Below are positions 26,318 to 41,300 of a DNA stretch of 64,000 bases, in pieces (within the stretch, counting starts at the first letter, position 1; each line of letters starts with the position of its first letter). The position numbers were made by a program, and so were the translations under genes. The notes below the pieces were generated by a model. The model had not been told where the DNA came from and made no database searches. It saw nothing but the letters and a program-made list of their open reading frames with translations. The stretch covers positions 3,583,900-3,647,899 of the forward strand of contig CM049322.1 in NCBI GenBank assembly GCA_026874595.1, given 5' to 3'. The DNA is from Sipunculus nudus. Taxonomy: Eukaryota; Annelida; Sipuncula; Golfingiida; Sipunculidae.

Positions 26318-29300
26318 ACAGGCGAAATTAGAATCCAGGCAGATTTAAAATCCGCCTAGGCAAGATTGAAATTTTGATTCGGCCTAGGCGAGATTAACAT
26401 CCTGTTATGATCATATGTAGGATTTCAATCTTGCCAACTTAAAGGCAGATTATAAATCTGCAGGGGTGAGATTGAAATTTTGATTCTGCCTAGGTGAGAT
26501 TAAAATCCTGCTTTGATTAAAATTCTAGCTATTAATCTGCTTCGATCATTGAATTCTTTGGTTTAAACATACTGATTGTTTCATAATAATGTTTATCTTA
26601 AAATGTATAATCATAATTTTTAGTGATAACATTGGATTTAAAATCATGCTAATTATGGATTAAAAGTCCACCTAGGTGAGATTGAAATTTTGATTTTAAG
26701 TATATGTAGGGTTTCAAATATATATTGATTTCAGTATTTTCACTGGAAAATAATGGCCACTTAGTTTAAATACAAATAGATCTTTATCCAAATTTACTAG
26801 TAGTCAGTTTACCTAATTTTAAGAAATAATTGCCCAGTAAACAAAGATAAAAATGTCTGGCTGCTTATTGCCTTACAACATGAAAAGTTGAAACTCATAA
26901 TTAATGATACTTCATTTAGTTTTGGACCAAATCAACCAAAACTGTTGTGTACTTGTGCAAAAGTAAAAGAACACCTGTGTTGTGATAACAGTTGTTACAC
27001 ATCAATGAATTGTATTCAAAGGCATGCAACTTTTTTAATGTGAATTGAATTTGAACTGAATCAATAATATTTGAACAAAATTGGAACTGATATTTTTCTC
27101 AGAAACATGGAGGTGAATTCGAATTGAAGTTTCATAAAAGTTCTTGATAGGAATTGAACAAATTTAATTGACTAGTGGTCAGAGTAACAGTGATGATATC
27201 ATTGTATTGCAGTGACAGTGAAGATGTTAGTGTGATGCAGTGATAGTGATGATGTTGGTGTGATACAGTGACAGTGGTGATGTATATATGTAATGCAGTC
27301 ACAATGAAGATGACGGTGTGATGACTACTAGTGACAGTGGTGATATATATATGTAATGCAGTAACAGTGATCATGTTGGTGTGATGCAGTGACAGTCATA
27401 GTGTTGGTGTGATGAAGTGGCAAGGATTATGTACTTGTGATGCAGTGACAGGGATTATGTAGGTGTGATGCAGTGACAAGGATTATATAGGTGTGATGCA
27501 GTGACAGGGATAATGTAGGTGTGATGCAGTGACAGGGATTATGTAGATGTGATGCAGTGACAGGGATTATGTAGGTGTGATCCAGTGACAGGGATTATGT
27601 AGTTGTGATGCAGTGACAGGGATTATGTAGGTGTGATGCAGTGACAGGGATTATGTAGATGTGATGCAGTGACCGGGATTATGTAGGTGTGATCCAGTGA
27701 CAGGGATTATGTAGTTGTGATGCAGTGACAGGGATTATGTAGGTGTGATGCAGTGACAGGGATTATGTAGATGTGATGCAGTGACGGGGATTATGTAGGT
27801 GTGATGCAGTGACAGGGATCATGTAGATGTGATGCAGTGACAGGGATTATGTAGGTGTGATGCAGTAACAAAGATTTTGTTGGTATGATGCAGTGACAGG
27901 GATTATGTTGATGTGATGCAGTGACAGGGATTATGTAGGTGTGATGCAATGACAGGGATTATGTATATGTGATGCAGTGACAGGGATTATGTAGGTGTGA
28001 TCCAGTGACAGGGATTATGTAGTTGTGATGCAGTGACAGGGATTATGTAGGTGTGATGCAGTAACAAAGATTTTGTTGGTGTGATGCAGTGACAGGGATT
28101 ATGTAGGTGTGATCCAGTGACAAGGATTATGTAGTTGTGATGCAGTGACAGGGATTATGTAGGTGTGATGCAGTGACAGGGATTATGTAGATGTGATGCA
28201 GTGACAGGGATTATGTAGGTGTGATGCAGTGGCAGAGATTATGTAGGTGTGATGCAGTGGCAGGGATTATGTAGGTGTGATGCAGTGGCAGGGATTTTGT
28301 AGGTGTGATGCAGTGACAGGGATTATGTGGGTGACAAAGTAACATTGATGATGCCAGTATATTGTAGTGACACTGATGATGTATATGTAATGCAGTGACA
28401 ATGAAGATGACAGTGTGATGTAGGTGTGATACAGTGATGATGTAGGTGTGATACAGTGGCAGTGATGATGTAGGCATGGTGCGGGCAGAGTTATTATGTA
28501 GGTATGATGCAATGACAGTGATGGTGTTGGTGTGATGCAGTAACAGTGTTCATGTTGGTGTGATGCAGTGACAGGGAATATGTAGGTGTGATGAAGTGAC
28601 AGGGATTTTGTGGGTGTGATGCTGTGACAGGGATTATGTATCTTAATTTGATGCAGTGACAGGGATTATGTAGGTGTGATGCAGTGGCAGGGATTATGTA
28701 GGTGTGATGCAGTGACAGGGATTATGTAGGTGTGATGAAGTAACATTGATGATGTTACAAACTTGGTGTGATGAAGTTGCGGTGATGACGTTGTGGACTT
28801 AGTGTAATGAAGTAACAGTGATGATGTTGTTGACCTGGTGTGATTAAGGAAAACAATATGAACAGTAAATAATACAATGTGAAATCATATATTGTTGTTA
28901 CACAGTGGAGTATGGAACATTTTAACTGTATTGAACATTATTGTACATCAGTTGTCATAATGCCATCTTATGTTTTATTCATTTAGGTCAGATACCTGGT
29001 TAATACAAAAGCTGTGATCTGTATAGAATACAGAAAATGACTGAAGGGAGGAAATAACAAGAAACACATCAAGAAAGTAGGAGGAAGGCAAGCAAGCTGA
29101 GGCATGGTGTCAGTCACCACAGAAAGTACAGAACACACTGATCACCTGTAAAATAAAGACACATACTGCATTTTGTTGAGGGATGGGATATTTAGTTTAC
29201 ACAGAACTTGAACAGTGAAAAAAAAGCGCAAACATTTTCTTAGAAATTTAAAATTGCTTTAAAGACATTGCTGGTTTACACATATTTTCATATTAGAAAA

Positions 29301-32300
29301 TGAATAAGTTCTGTCATATGATACTCTCAGAACAATTAGTGTAGGCATCATATAATAGTTCATGTACATATGATTGATTATGAGGTCAGACACAGCTCAG
29401 ACAAATACTTTTGTAATTATTATTGTATTTTTTAGTATACTCTTTGTTACTTGCTAAGCATATTGATATATAAATGTTACGCTAAAAATGTGAAATTGCC
29501 CATTTCATGAAATGTGCAGCCATTTAGCCCATCCCATGAAATTTGCATGTAAACCAATGATTGTTGGCCATTTCATGAAATGGACACATTTAAAACCAAG
29601 AATTTCTGCTAGATTCTGGTCATACAAGCTCTCCCACCAAACCGAAAGTTGGGTCACTGTGACTTCGTTCCTTCAAGAAATTAAGGAAAAACCTCAAATT
29701 TTATTTAAAAACCTATTATCACACTTCAGAAGTGCCTAATATTAAAATCACTGATCTGTTTTTCTTAATATTTACCAGAAGTATTCTCCTATATATATAT
29801 TTCCTATATACCTGCCAGAAATTAAGTCTGTTAAGTGTAAATTTCCTGAAGTTATGGGCCTGAACATAGCACACTTTGTAAAAAAAATCAGGGAAAATAT
29901 TTACTCACTTAATATGAATTTTTTTAAAGCTATAGACTTTTTTCCAAGTATGTAACTTTGTTTAATTAAGATTCAATTGTATACCCAAAATTAGATCAGA
30001 ATTTTGTAAATGTTTTAAGTTATTAGCATAAAAATAAAATCAGTTCCTTAAATTTTGCCCATCTTTGACCATGGCATTTTTTTTTCCTGTGAGTACCATT
30101 GATTTAATTTTCGCAGCATGTAAATGTAAGTATTTACTTTGTTTAAATCTGAAATTTGAAAATCAAAGCTTGAAAATTAGGCTAATTATTGAATTTTTTT
30201 CCTGAGGGTCTATTGTAGTCACATGGTTTGTCCAGATGCAGGCAGCCCACTCCTGGTCACTGGAAGTCAGCTGTGCCAGGGTTCCTGATTTGTTACAGTC
30301 ATTGGGGGAGATCCCCTGCTGTGACAGGTGTACAGTTATTCTCATAGCAACCCCCTTGCACCTGTGGACTGGGGACATTTGTTATAGTTCAACTGTATAG
30401 ATTTTATAAAATAAAAAAAATATATATCTAATAATATATATTATTATAAAAAATAAATCCAATTGAACAAATGTTTAAACTACTGGGCTGTCAACAATTT
30501 ATCATTGAAAAGCCAACCACTGATCATGGTAATATATACATCTTATGTACACAAATTCTCACATGCTTCAATTTAACATTAGGAAATGCATGGTCTGGTC
30601 ACAAAATATTATATTCAACAATTTCTTACTCATCAATACAAACCAATCATGTCAACCAGCCATGGTTTATATTACCTTTTCCTCTTAGACTTTATCTCCA
30701 TTTGGTATTATTTAGATTTTTACCTTCAAGATCAACTTCAGCTGAGCACAGTGACCCATGGGTCCTTTGTTTAATGATTGATGTACTGACATATTATTTA
30801 TAGTATCATTTTACGTTTCTGACATCTCAAAGAGAACATACTAATAACACTATGATATTGAATGATGGGGTGTTTATCACTAATCCAGATCTTGTTTACC
30901 TCCAAATGATTTTTGTGTAAATTAATCTGTTTACATTGATCTGCTACACGTATGGTAAATATTCCTGTCATTTCTTCTAGTTCTCCACACTTCATGTACG
31001 TAAACTACTCTTAACATTTCTGTTTATCTTAGTATTAGTCAGCACTAAGCAGAAAAAAAATAAAGTATAAAAATAAAGTAAATTTCAATTACCATTCCAT
31101 GTTTTATATTTATTATATATTAAGTTGAAGAAATATAAGCTTACAATATGTAATATGTTTTTATATTTTATATGCATAAACTGTATTTGATAGGAAATGT
31201 GCTCCAAAATGTGTATGTAAATCACAGTCATGCATGAACATCTACCAGTAGACACTTTTCTAAACTTTGAATGAAATATTTATATACGATTAATGAATGC
31301 TATTAAAAATACAATAGGTTTATCACTTGAAAATGGCAAATATAGTTATTTGATAAGGTGGTAAAAAACAAACAACAAATTAAAATATGTGTACTCAATA
31401 CTAACTTTCAATTTAGTCAGTTAATGAGGAGATATTTGAAGGTTACATTAATTGAGTGAATAGATTAATACTTATGATATATGAAACTTACAGAAACCAG
31501 CAACTAATAATGTATGTTTCTTACAAAATTAAATTAATCAAACTAAATAAAATGTGACATATATCTTAATAATATTAAATACACTTAATATCTGATTCAA
31601 TACAAAATATGAAATTTAATATCTGGCATTTCATGAAATGGGCGATTTCACATTTGATGGGTAACATATATATTCTCTTGGAATTTTAAAGTTTGAGTTT
31701 TACATTTTAAAACAATGACCTGGTGTTACTTTGGCCAACAAATATAATTTGATAAGTCAAAATAGGTTGGGACCGACTTTGGACTTCATAAAAAAATATG
31801 TTTAAGTCTAGGTAATCATGCCTTATTATGAAGTCTATCTGCAACGACTATCTGCAAGCTTTCAATTATAGTCATTTTAAACAATTTAACTAAAACATTA
31901 CTAATTTTGGCCACAGTAACACTGGGTTATTTTATATAAAGTCTTGTACATTTGCACATTTATATATACTATTATAATTTTGGGGTGTTCATTTGAATTT
32001 TTTATTTGCATTTATAATGAGATTATACAATTTCACAATAGCTATCCACGTGTCATGTGACAAATTAATTACCACACCTTGTGTTCTGGTGTCATGTGAC
32101 AGTGTCTACGACACCTTGTGTAATGTGGTGTCATGTGACATAGTGTCTACCACACCTTGTGTGTCCTGATGTCATGTGACAGTGTCTACCACACCTTGTG
32201 TATCCTGGTGTCATGTGACATAGTGTCTACCACACCTTGTGTGTCCTGATGTCATGTGACACAGTGTCTTACACACCTTGTGTGTCCTGATGTCATGTGA

Positions 32301-35300
32301 CATAGTGTCTACCACACCTTTTGTGTCCTGATGTCATGTGACAGTGTCAACCACACCTTGTGTATCCTGGTGTCATGTGACATAGTGTCTACCACACCTT
32401 GTGTGTCCTGTTGTCATGTGACACAGTGACTACCACACCTTGTGTGTCCTGGTGTCATGTGATATAGTGTCTACCCCACCTTGTGTGTTATGGTGTCACA
32501 TGAGACAGTGTCTACCACACCTTGTGTATCCTGGTGTCACATGACACAGTGTCTACCACACCTTGTGTGTCATGGTGTCACATGACTGTGTTCCACACCT
32601 GTTGTGTCCGAGTGTCATGTGACAGTGTCTACCACACCTTGTGTGTCCTGTTGTCATGTGACACAGTGTCTACCACACCTTCTGTGTCCTGATGTCATGT
32701 GACACAGTGTCTACCACACCTTGTGTGTCCTGGTGTCATGCGACACATGTCTACCACACCTTGTGTGTCCTGTTGTCATGTGACACAGTGTCTACCACAC
32801 CTTTTGTGTCCTGTTGTCACATGACACAGTGTCTGTCACACCTTGTGTGTCCTGGTGTCACATGACACAGTGTCTACCCCACCTTGTGTGTCCTGATGTC
32901 ATGTGACAGTGTCAACCACACCTTGTGTATCCTGGTGTCATGTGACATAGTGTCTACCACACCTTGTGTGTCCTGTTGTCATGTGACACAGTGACTACCA
33001 CACCTTGTGTATCCTGGTGTCATGTGATATAGTGTCTACCACACCTTGTGTGTTATGGTGTCACATGAGACAGTGTCTACCACACCTTGTGTATCCTGGT
33101 GTCACATGACACAGTGTCTACCACACCTTGTGTGTTATGGTGTCACATGACTGTGTTCCACACCTGTTGTGTCCTGGTGTCATGTGACAGTGTCTACCAC
33201 ACCTTGTGTGTCCTGGTGTCATGTGACACAGTGTCTACCACACCTTCTGTGTCCTGATGTCATGTGACACAGTGTCTACCACACCTTGTGTGTCCTGGTG
33301 TCATGCGACACATGTCTACCACACCTTGTGTGTCCTGTTGTCATGTGACACAGTGTCTACCACACCTTTTGTGTCCTGTTGTCACATGACACAGTGTCTG
33401 TCACACCTTGTGTGTCCTGGTGTCACGTGACACGGTGTCTACCACACCTTGTGTGTCCTGGTGTCACATGACACAGTGTCTGTCACACCTTGTGTGTTCT
33501 GGTGTCACATGAGACAGTGTCTACCACACCTTGTGTATCCTGGTGTCACATGACACAGTGTCTGTCACACCTTGTGTGTTCTGGTGTCACATGAGACAGT
33601 GTCTACCACACCTTGTGTGTCCTGGTGTCACAGGACACAGTGTCTGTCACACCTTGTGTGTCCTGGTGTCACAGGACACAGTGTCTGTCACACCTTGTGT
33701 GTTGTGGTGTCACATGACACAGTGTCTACCACACCTTGTGTGTCCTGCTGTCAAGTGACAGTGTCTACCACACCTTGTGTGTCCTGCTGTCAAGTGACAG
33801 TGTCTACCACACCTTGTGTGTCCTGCTGTCATGTGACACAGTGTCTCCCACACCTTGTGTGTCCTGGTGTCATGTGACATAGTGTCTACCACACCTTGTG
33901 TGTCCTGGTGTCATGTGACAGTGTCTACCACACCTTGTGTGTCATGGTGTCATGTGACACAGTGTCTGTCACACCTTGTGTGTCCTGGTGTCACGTGACA
34001 GTGTCTACCACACCTTGTATGTCCTGGTGTCATGTGACACAGTGTCTGTCACACCTTGTGTATCCTGGTGTCATGTGACATAGTGTCTACCACACCTTGT
34101 GTGTTCTGGTGTCACATGAGACAGTGTCTACCACACCTTGTGTGTCCTGGTGTCACGTGACAGTGTCTACCACACTTTGAGGGTCCTGGTGTTATGTGAC
34201 ACAGTGTCTGTGTCACATGACATGTTAACAGATGTACATGTTTGTTAGTGTTAACAGATGTACATGTTTGTTAGTGTTAACAGATGTACATGTTTGTTAG
34301 TGTTAACAGATGTACATGTTTGTTAGTGTTAACAGATGTACATGTTTGTTAGTGTTAACAGATGTACATGTTTGTTAGCGTTAACAGATGTACATGTTTG
34401 TTAGTGTCAACAGATGTACATGTTTGTTAGTGTTAACAGATGTACATGTTTGTTAGTGTTAACAGATGTACATGTTTGTTAGTGTCAACAGATGTACATG
34501 TTTGTTAGCGTTATCAGATGTACATGTTTGTTAGCGTAAACAGATGTACATGTTTGTTAGTGTTAACAGATGTACATGTTTGTTAGTGTTAACAGATGTA
34601 CATGTTTGTTAGTGTTAACAGATGTACATGTTTGTTAGTGTTAACAGATGTACATGTTTGTTAGTGTTAACAGATGTACACGTTTGTTAGTGTTAACAGA
34701 TGTACACGTTTCTTAGTGTTAACAGATGTACACGTTTGTTAGCGTTAACAGATGTACACGTTTGTTAGCGTTAACAGATGTACACGTTTGTTAGCGTTAA
34801 CAGATGTACACGTTTGTTAGCGTTAACAGATGTACACCTTTGTTAGTGTTAACAGATGTACACCTTTGTTAGCGTTAACAGATGTACACATTTGTTAGCG
34901 TTAACAGATGTACACGTTTGTTAGCGTTAACAGATGTACATGTTTGTTAGTGTTATCAGATGTACATGTTTGTTAGTGTTAACAGATGTACACGTTTGTT
35001 AGCGTTAACAGATGTACACGTTTGTTAGCGTTAACAGATGTACACATTTGTTAGTGTTAACAGATGTACATATTTGTTTGTGTTAACAGATGTACATGTT
35101 TGTTAGTGTTAACAGATGGATGTGTTTGTCAGTGTTAACAGATGTACATGTTTGTTAGTGTTAACAGATGTACATGTTAGTTAGTGTAAACAGATGTACA
35201 CGTTTGTTAGTGTTAACAGATGTACATGTTTGTTAGTGTTAACAGATGTACGTGTTTGTTAGTGTTAACAGATGGATGTGTTTGTCAGTGTTAACAGATG

Positions 35301-38300
35301 TACATGTTTGTTAGTGTTAACAGATCAAGTGAGGCAGCAGGGCACTCAGACAGGATGGTGATGCCTGGGGGGATCTTAAAGCACTGTAGCAGAGGTTTGA
35401 TCTTTAAGTGTGATGCTTGACAACTACGCCAAATTCTGGTCATTAGTTGTTCATTTATTATCACAAAAATTCTTTACTTTTGTCAATTTCCTTAAAAAAG
35501 CTGCAATCTATGATAATCAAATAATGCCGAAATCAATAAATTGTGCTTATTATTTTGTCGTAAAATAAAAAAAAAAAGAAATCATTAAAAGTCCTTGAAT
35601 AAACTTATGATGATGCTGTTATGAAATGTATTATGGCAGTGATAACAATTATCTGACTGAGTGACACTGGTGATGTAAATAAACTGCAGGGACCGTGATT
35701 ATATAGGTGTGATACAGTGGCAGTGATGATGTAGGCATGATGCGGGCAGAGTAATTATGTAGTTATGATGCAATGACAGTGATGATGTAGGTGTTGTGCA
35801 GTTACAGTGATGATGTAGGTGTGATGCAATGACAGTGATGATGTAGGTGTGATGCTGTGACAGTGATGATGTAGGTGTGATGAAGTGACAGTGATGATGT
35901 AGGTGTGATACAGTGGCAGTGATGATGTAGGCATGATGCGGGCAGAGTAATTATGTAGGTATTATCACCGGTTGGAATTTTAATGTTGAGTGGTCGGTGA
36001 TATCCTGTTGTTGTTTGGGAGATCCAGGAGCTGCAGACTTGTTGATGATGATGTAACAATGGTTTATTCCTTTTTCTTCATGTACAAAGTTTCTGTTATT
36101 CTTCTTATGACTAAATTAATGATGATGACTTCACTTGCTGGCAATAATAAGCTAGGTTAAATTTCCTCTATATCTAAATGCTTACTCCAAACTGTAACTT
36201 TAACTTTTACTTTAACTGTCAGTCCCTGTCCTAGGTGACTCGTATATATAGAAGGTAAAGACAATACAAATAAATGAACATTTCTCACTCTCAGGTGAAT
36301 TATACCTTGATGATTATTCTTCCTCTCAGTTTGCTAATCTTGATGTGCTAAGTGTCAAAGACAATTCTTTAACCCTTGACAGACTACCTTTACACTCTCA
36401 CTAATTAACTCTTACATGAACATTTGTGTACATTCAACCATGAAAAGATTCCAGACACATAATAATACATAATTGCAATAATAAATGTTATGATGGTAAA
36501 TCTGTGAAATACCTGGTTTGCTATATGGTATTGGACTGGCCATTTGAAATGCCTGAATGAAGTAATAACATATTTGTAATAATAAAATAACTAAGAACCA
36601 TAATTATAGTTGTATCAATGAACTAAGTAATGATTACTGATGGCTTTATCCTAAAGTGACATTTTGTTTCTAATTATCTAAAATCTTATTTTCAGTATTT
36701 TATTACTTGGTAATAGTATGATGCAATGACAGTGATGATGTAGGTGTTGTGCAGTTACAGTGATGATGTAGGTGTTGTGCAGTTACAGTGATGATGTAGG
36801 TGTTGTGCAGTTACAGTGATGATGTAGGTGTTGTGCAGTTACAGTGATGATGTAGGTGTTGTGCAGTTACAGTGATGATGTAGGTGTTGTGCAGTTACAG
36901 TGATGATGTAGGTGTTGTGCAGTTACAGTGATGATGTAGGTGTTGTGCAGTTACAGTGATGATGTAGGTGTTGTGCAGTTACAGTGATGATGTAGGTGTT
37001 GTGCAGTTACAGTGATGATGTAGGTGTTGTGCAGTTACAGTGATGATGTAGGTGTTGTGCAGTTACAGTGATGATGTAGGTGTTGTGCAGTTACAGTGAT
37101 GATGTAGGTGTGATGTAGTGACAGTGATGATGTAGGTGTGATGAAGTGACAGTGATGATGTAGGTGTGATGTAGTGACAGTGATGATGTAGGTGTTGTGC
37201 AGTTACAGTGATGATGTAGGTGTTGTGCAGTTACAGTGATGATGTAGGTGTGATGAAGTGACAGTGATGATGAAGGTGTGATGCAATGACTTATGATGTA
37301 GGTGTGATCCTTTCTGTGCAGTATGAATCTGGGTGTCTTTTAGATAACAGCCCATATCTTAGGAGTTGCTCAATGTATTGAGCTGAATGTTTGCATGTTA
37401 ATAGATCTTGGATATCCCCATCTCTAAATTGCGACTGATGGCGCCACCTACAATACTTTGTGCGTAGCGTCCATCTGTGCTTTTAGTATCTGTTCTTCTT
37501 AGTGATTCTTCAATGTATTGGGTTGAAATTGTGCATGTCCATCCATCTTTGAAGGTTTTCTCGTAAACCAGACAGGTGGCACCACCTATCTTCCCGGTTT
37601 TGTAGAATAAATCAATGCCCTTCTTCTCAGGAGTGATTTGGCGTATTGGCATGAAATGGTGCATACATATAGATCTTGGACCCTTCCATCGTGTACTCAA
37701 GACTGGTGGTGCCAGATTCTGCAATGGTTTTTCCCATTGAGTCAATCTGTACATGTTCTTTGGGTAAAAATTGCTCATATTTCAGGAGTGGTTGAAGGTA
37801 TTGGTCTGAAAATTTGGCATGTCCATTCATCTTGGAGAGTTTTCTTGTAAACCAGACAGGTGGCAGCACCTACTTTCCTGTTTTTTTTGTAGAATAAATT
37901 AATGTCCTTTTCTCAGGAGTGATTTGGCGTATTGGCATGAAATGGTGCATACCCATAGATCTTGGACTCCTCCATCTTGTACCCAAGACTGGTGGTGCCA
38001 TCTGCAATCATTTTTTCACGGCGTCCATCTGTACATGTGCTTTGGATAAAAATTTCTCATATCTCTGGAGTGGTTCACAGTATTGGTCCGAAATTTGGCA
38101 TGTCCATCCATCTTGGAAAAATTTCTTGTAAACTAGACAGGTGGCACCACCTACCTTTCAGTTTCCGTAGAATAAATTAATGCTCTTTTCTTAGGAGTGG
38201 TGTGCCATATTGGCCTGAAGTTGTGCATGTCCATGTATCATGGACTCCTCCATCTTGTACTTAAGACTGGTGGCGCCATCTGCAATCATTTTCCCGTGGT

Positions 38301-41300
38301 GTTTATCTGTACATTTGCTTTGGCTGAAAATATCTTAGGAGTGGTTCAAGGTATTGGTCTGAAATTTAGCATGTCAATCCATCTTGGAGAGTTTTCTCGT
38401 AAACCAGACAGTTGGCGCCAGGTTTTTTTGATGATTGCATTAATGCCCTTTTCTCAGAATATTAGTGGACTACATTCAGGAGTGGTGTGACATACCACTC
38501 AATCCATCCTTCACTTCACCTGTACCACTCTAACTAAAGCACTGATGGCTATGATACTTTGCATGCAATTTGATCATTGAGTGTTTCATCAGTTCCTGTA
38601 CACTTGAAGTACCACCTGTATTTTTTCAATTTTTAGGTATTTTTTCTCTATTTATGAGAACTCTAAATGAACTAGTCATTTGTTAACACAGCACAAACCG
38701 TAACTGCTGACCTAGAATCTTCTAACTTGACATCTAGGGAGACTAATAACAAATCTCCTTGGAAACTTGAAATTAGATCTCTGTTATCCATATTATCTGA
38801 GCTATGGGGCTCGTAATTACCCCCAAGAATAATAAAAAAAATATACAAAAGCTCCAGTTTCTGAATAACTAATGCATTGATAGCTATGATTCTTTGGATG
38901 TATTGATCATGGAGTGTTTCATCAGTTCCTGCAGACTAGTGGCACTACCTGTATTGTTTGGATTTTTTAAGATGATTTTCTCTATTTTTGATACCTTAAA
39001 AGATGCGGTCTTCTGTGTATAGGGCACTTAAACCCATTTCTAAGGGCACCACAAGATTCATGATTTTTACTCCAAAACCCTCAGTTCACACAGACCATAT
39101 GTGTGAAAATCGCTCATGTTGCGATGGGAGATATTCAGGGACAGTGATGATGTTGGTGTGATGCAGTGACTGTGATGATGTAGGTGTGATGCAGTGACAG
39201 TGATGATGTAGGTGTGATGCAGTAACAGTGATGATGTAGGTGTGATGCAGTGACAGTGATGATGGTGTGATGCAATAAAAGTGGTGATGTTGGTGTGATG
39301 CAGTAACAGTGATGATGTTGGTCTGATGCAGTGATTGTGATGATGTAGGTGTGATGCAGTAACAGTGATGATGTGGATGTGATGCAATGACAGTGATGGT
39401 GTAGGTGTGATGCAGGAAAAATGAAGATGTACACATGTACGATGCAGTGACAGTGATGCAAGTATGATGCAGTGACAGTGATGCAAGTGTGATACAGTGA
39501 CAGTCATAATGGTGTGATGCAATGAAAATGGTGATGTAGGTGTGATGCAGTATCAGTGATGATGTAGGTGTGATGCAGTAACAGTGATGATGTAGGTGTG
39601 ATGCATTAAAAATGAAGATGTACAAATGTACAATGCAGTGAAAGTGATGCAAGTGTGTTGCAGGGACAGTGATGCAAGTGTGATGCAGGGACAGTGATGA
39701 TATCAGGGTGATTCAAGGAGAGTGATGTTGTATGTGTGATTCAAGGAGGGTTGAGATGTAGGTGTGATGCAGTGAAAGTGATGATCTAGTTGTGATGCAG
39801 TGAGAGTGATCATGAAGGTGTGATGCTGCTACAGTGAAGAAGTATAAGTGATGCAATGACATTGATAATGTAGATGTGATGCTGTCACAGAGATGATGTA
39901 GATGTGATGCTGTGATAGTGGTGATGTAGGTGTGATGCAGTGATAATCATATTGTGGGTATGATGCAGTGACATTGAAGATATAGGTGTGATGCAGTGGC
40001 ATTTAAGATGTAGACATGTATGACGCAGTGACAATGATGATTCAGATGTGATGTAGTGACCGTGATAATATAGGTGTGAGGCAGTGATACTGAAGATGTC
40101 ACATGTATGATGCAGTGCAGTGATGATGTAGGTGTGACATAGTGACATTGATGATCTAGGTGTGACACAGTGACAGTGATGATGTTGGTGTGATGAAGTA
40201 CTGGCAAAAGTGATAATTTTGGTGTGATGTAGAGACAGTGATGATGTTGATGTGATGTAGTGACTCTGGTGATGTAGGTGTGAAATAGTGACAGTGATGA
40301 TGTTTATGTGATGTAGTGACAGTGATGATGTAGGTTTGATGAAGTACTGTATAATTGTTGATGTTGTTGTGATGAGACAACAGTTATAATGAAGGGAAAG
40401 TGTTTCACAGTAAATTTAGTAAATCTATCCAATTATAGTTTATTGTTTAAAGTTGAAATACAGTTTTCAATATTTAAACTGTGGTATTGAATATCAATTA
40501 GCATCAAATATCATGCTGCCATCTTAACTGTCTTTATTTCCCGGTCGGAGAACTTGTTAAATTGAAGGCTGAGGTCTGAACAGAACACAGAAAATGACTA
40601 AAGAAAAGAAATAACGAGAAATATATCAAGAAAGTAAGAGGAAGAAGGCAAGCAAATTAATGTTATAAGTCCAATCACCACAGAAGGTAGACACTATCCA
40701 CTTCTAGTGTGGAACCTGTTGGTCAGGGCTATGTCAGTCGCAGATATAGATGATCAATTGATCAAGATTTTGTGAAATATATTAAATACAGCGTGAATGC
40801 TCTTAATTGATAATGTGGAAAGTATTTGTTGAGCCATTGTGCAGCTATGACGGATAGAAATTCCATAACCTATGGACGTTACTTGGAGAAAAAACTTGGT
40901 TACCCTCTGTCAGATTACTTTGTATGTATGAAACAAACAGTGAGGAACCCAGAATATATGACATTGTGATGAAGTTAGTGTTATGATGATGACATTGTGA
41001 TGAAGTTAGTGTTATAATGATGTCATTGTGATGGGGTTAGTGTTATGATGATGACATTGTGATGAAGTTAGTGTAATGATGATGACATTGTGATGAATTA
41101 GGTGTTATGATGCTGTCATTGTGATGAAGTCAGTGTTATGATGATGACATTGTGATGAAGTTAGCGTTATGATGATGTCATTGTGATGGGGTTAGTGTTA
41201 TGATGATGACATTGTGATGAAGTTAGTGTTATAATGATGTCATTGTGATGGGGTTAGTGTTATGATGATGACACTGTGATGATGTTAGTGTAATGATGAT

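Noticed and set aside
33531-34078. Cys/Val/Thr-rich open frames in both orientations
   Set aside because: By-product of the minisatellite of about 41 bp.
27132-40380. His/Thr/Ser-rich minus-strand frames (HHCHCITPTSS type)
   Set aside because: Translation of the 28-bp satellite. All loci give the same peptide repeat.
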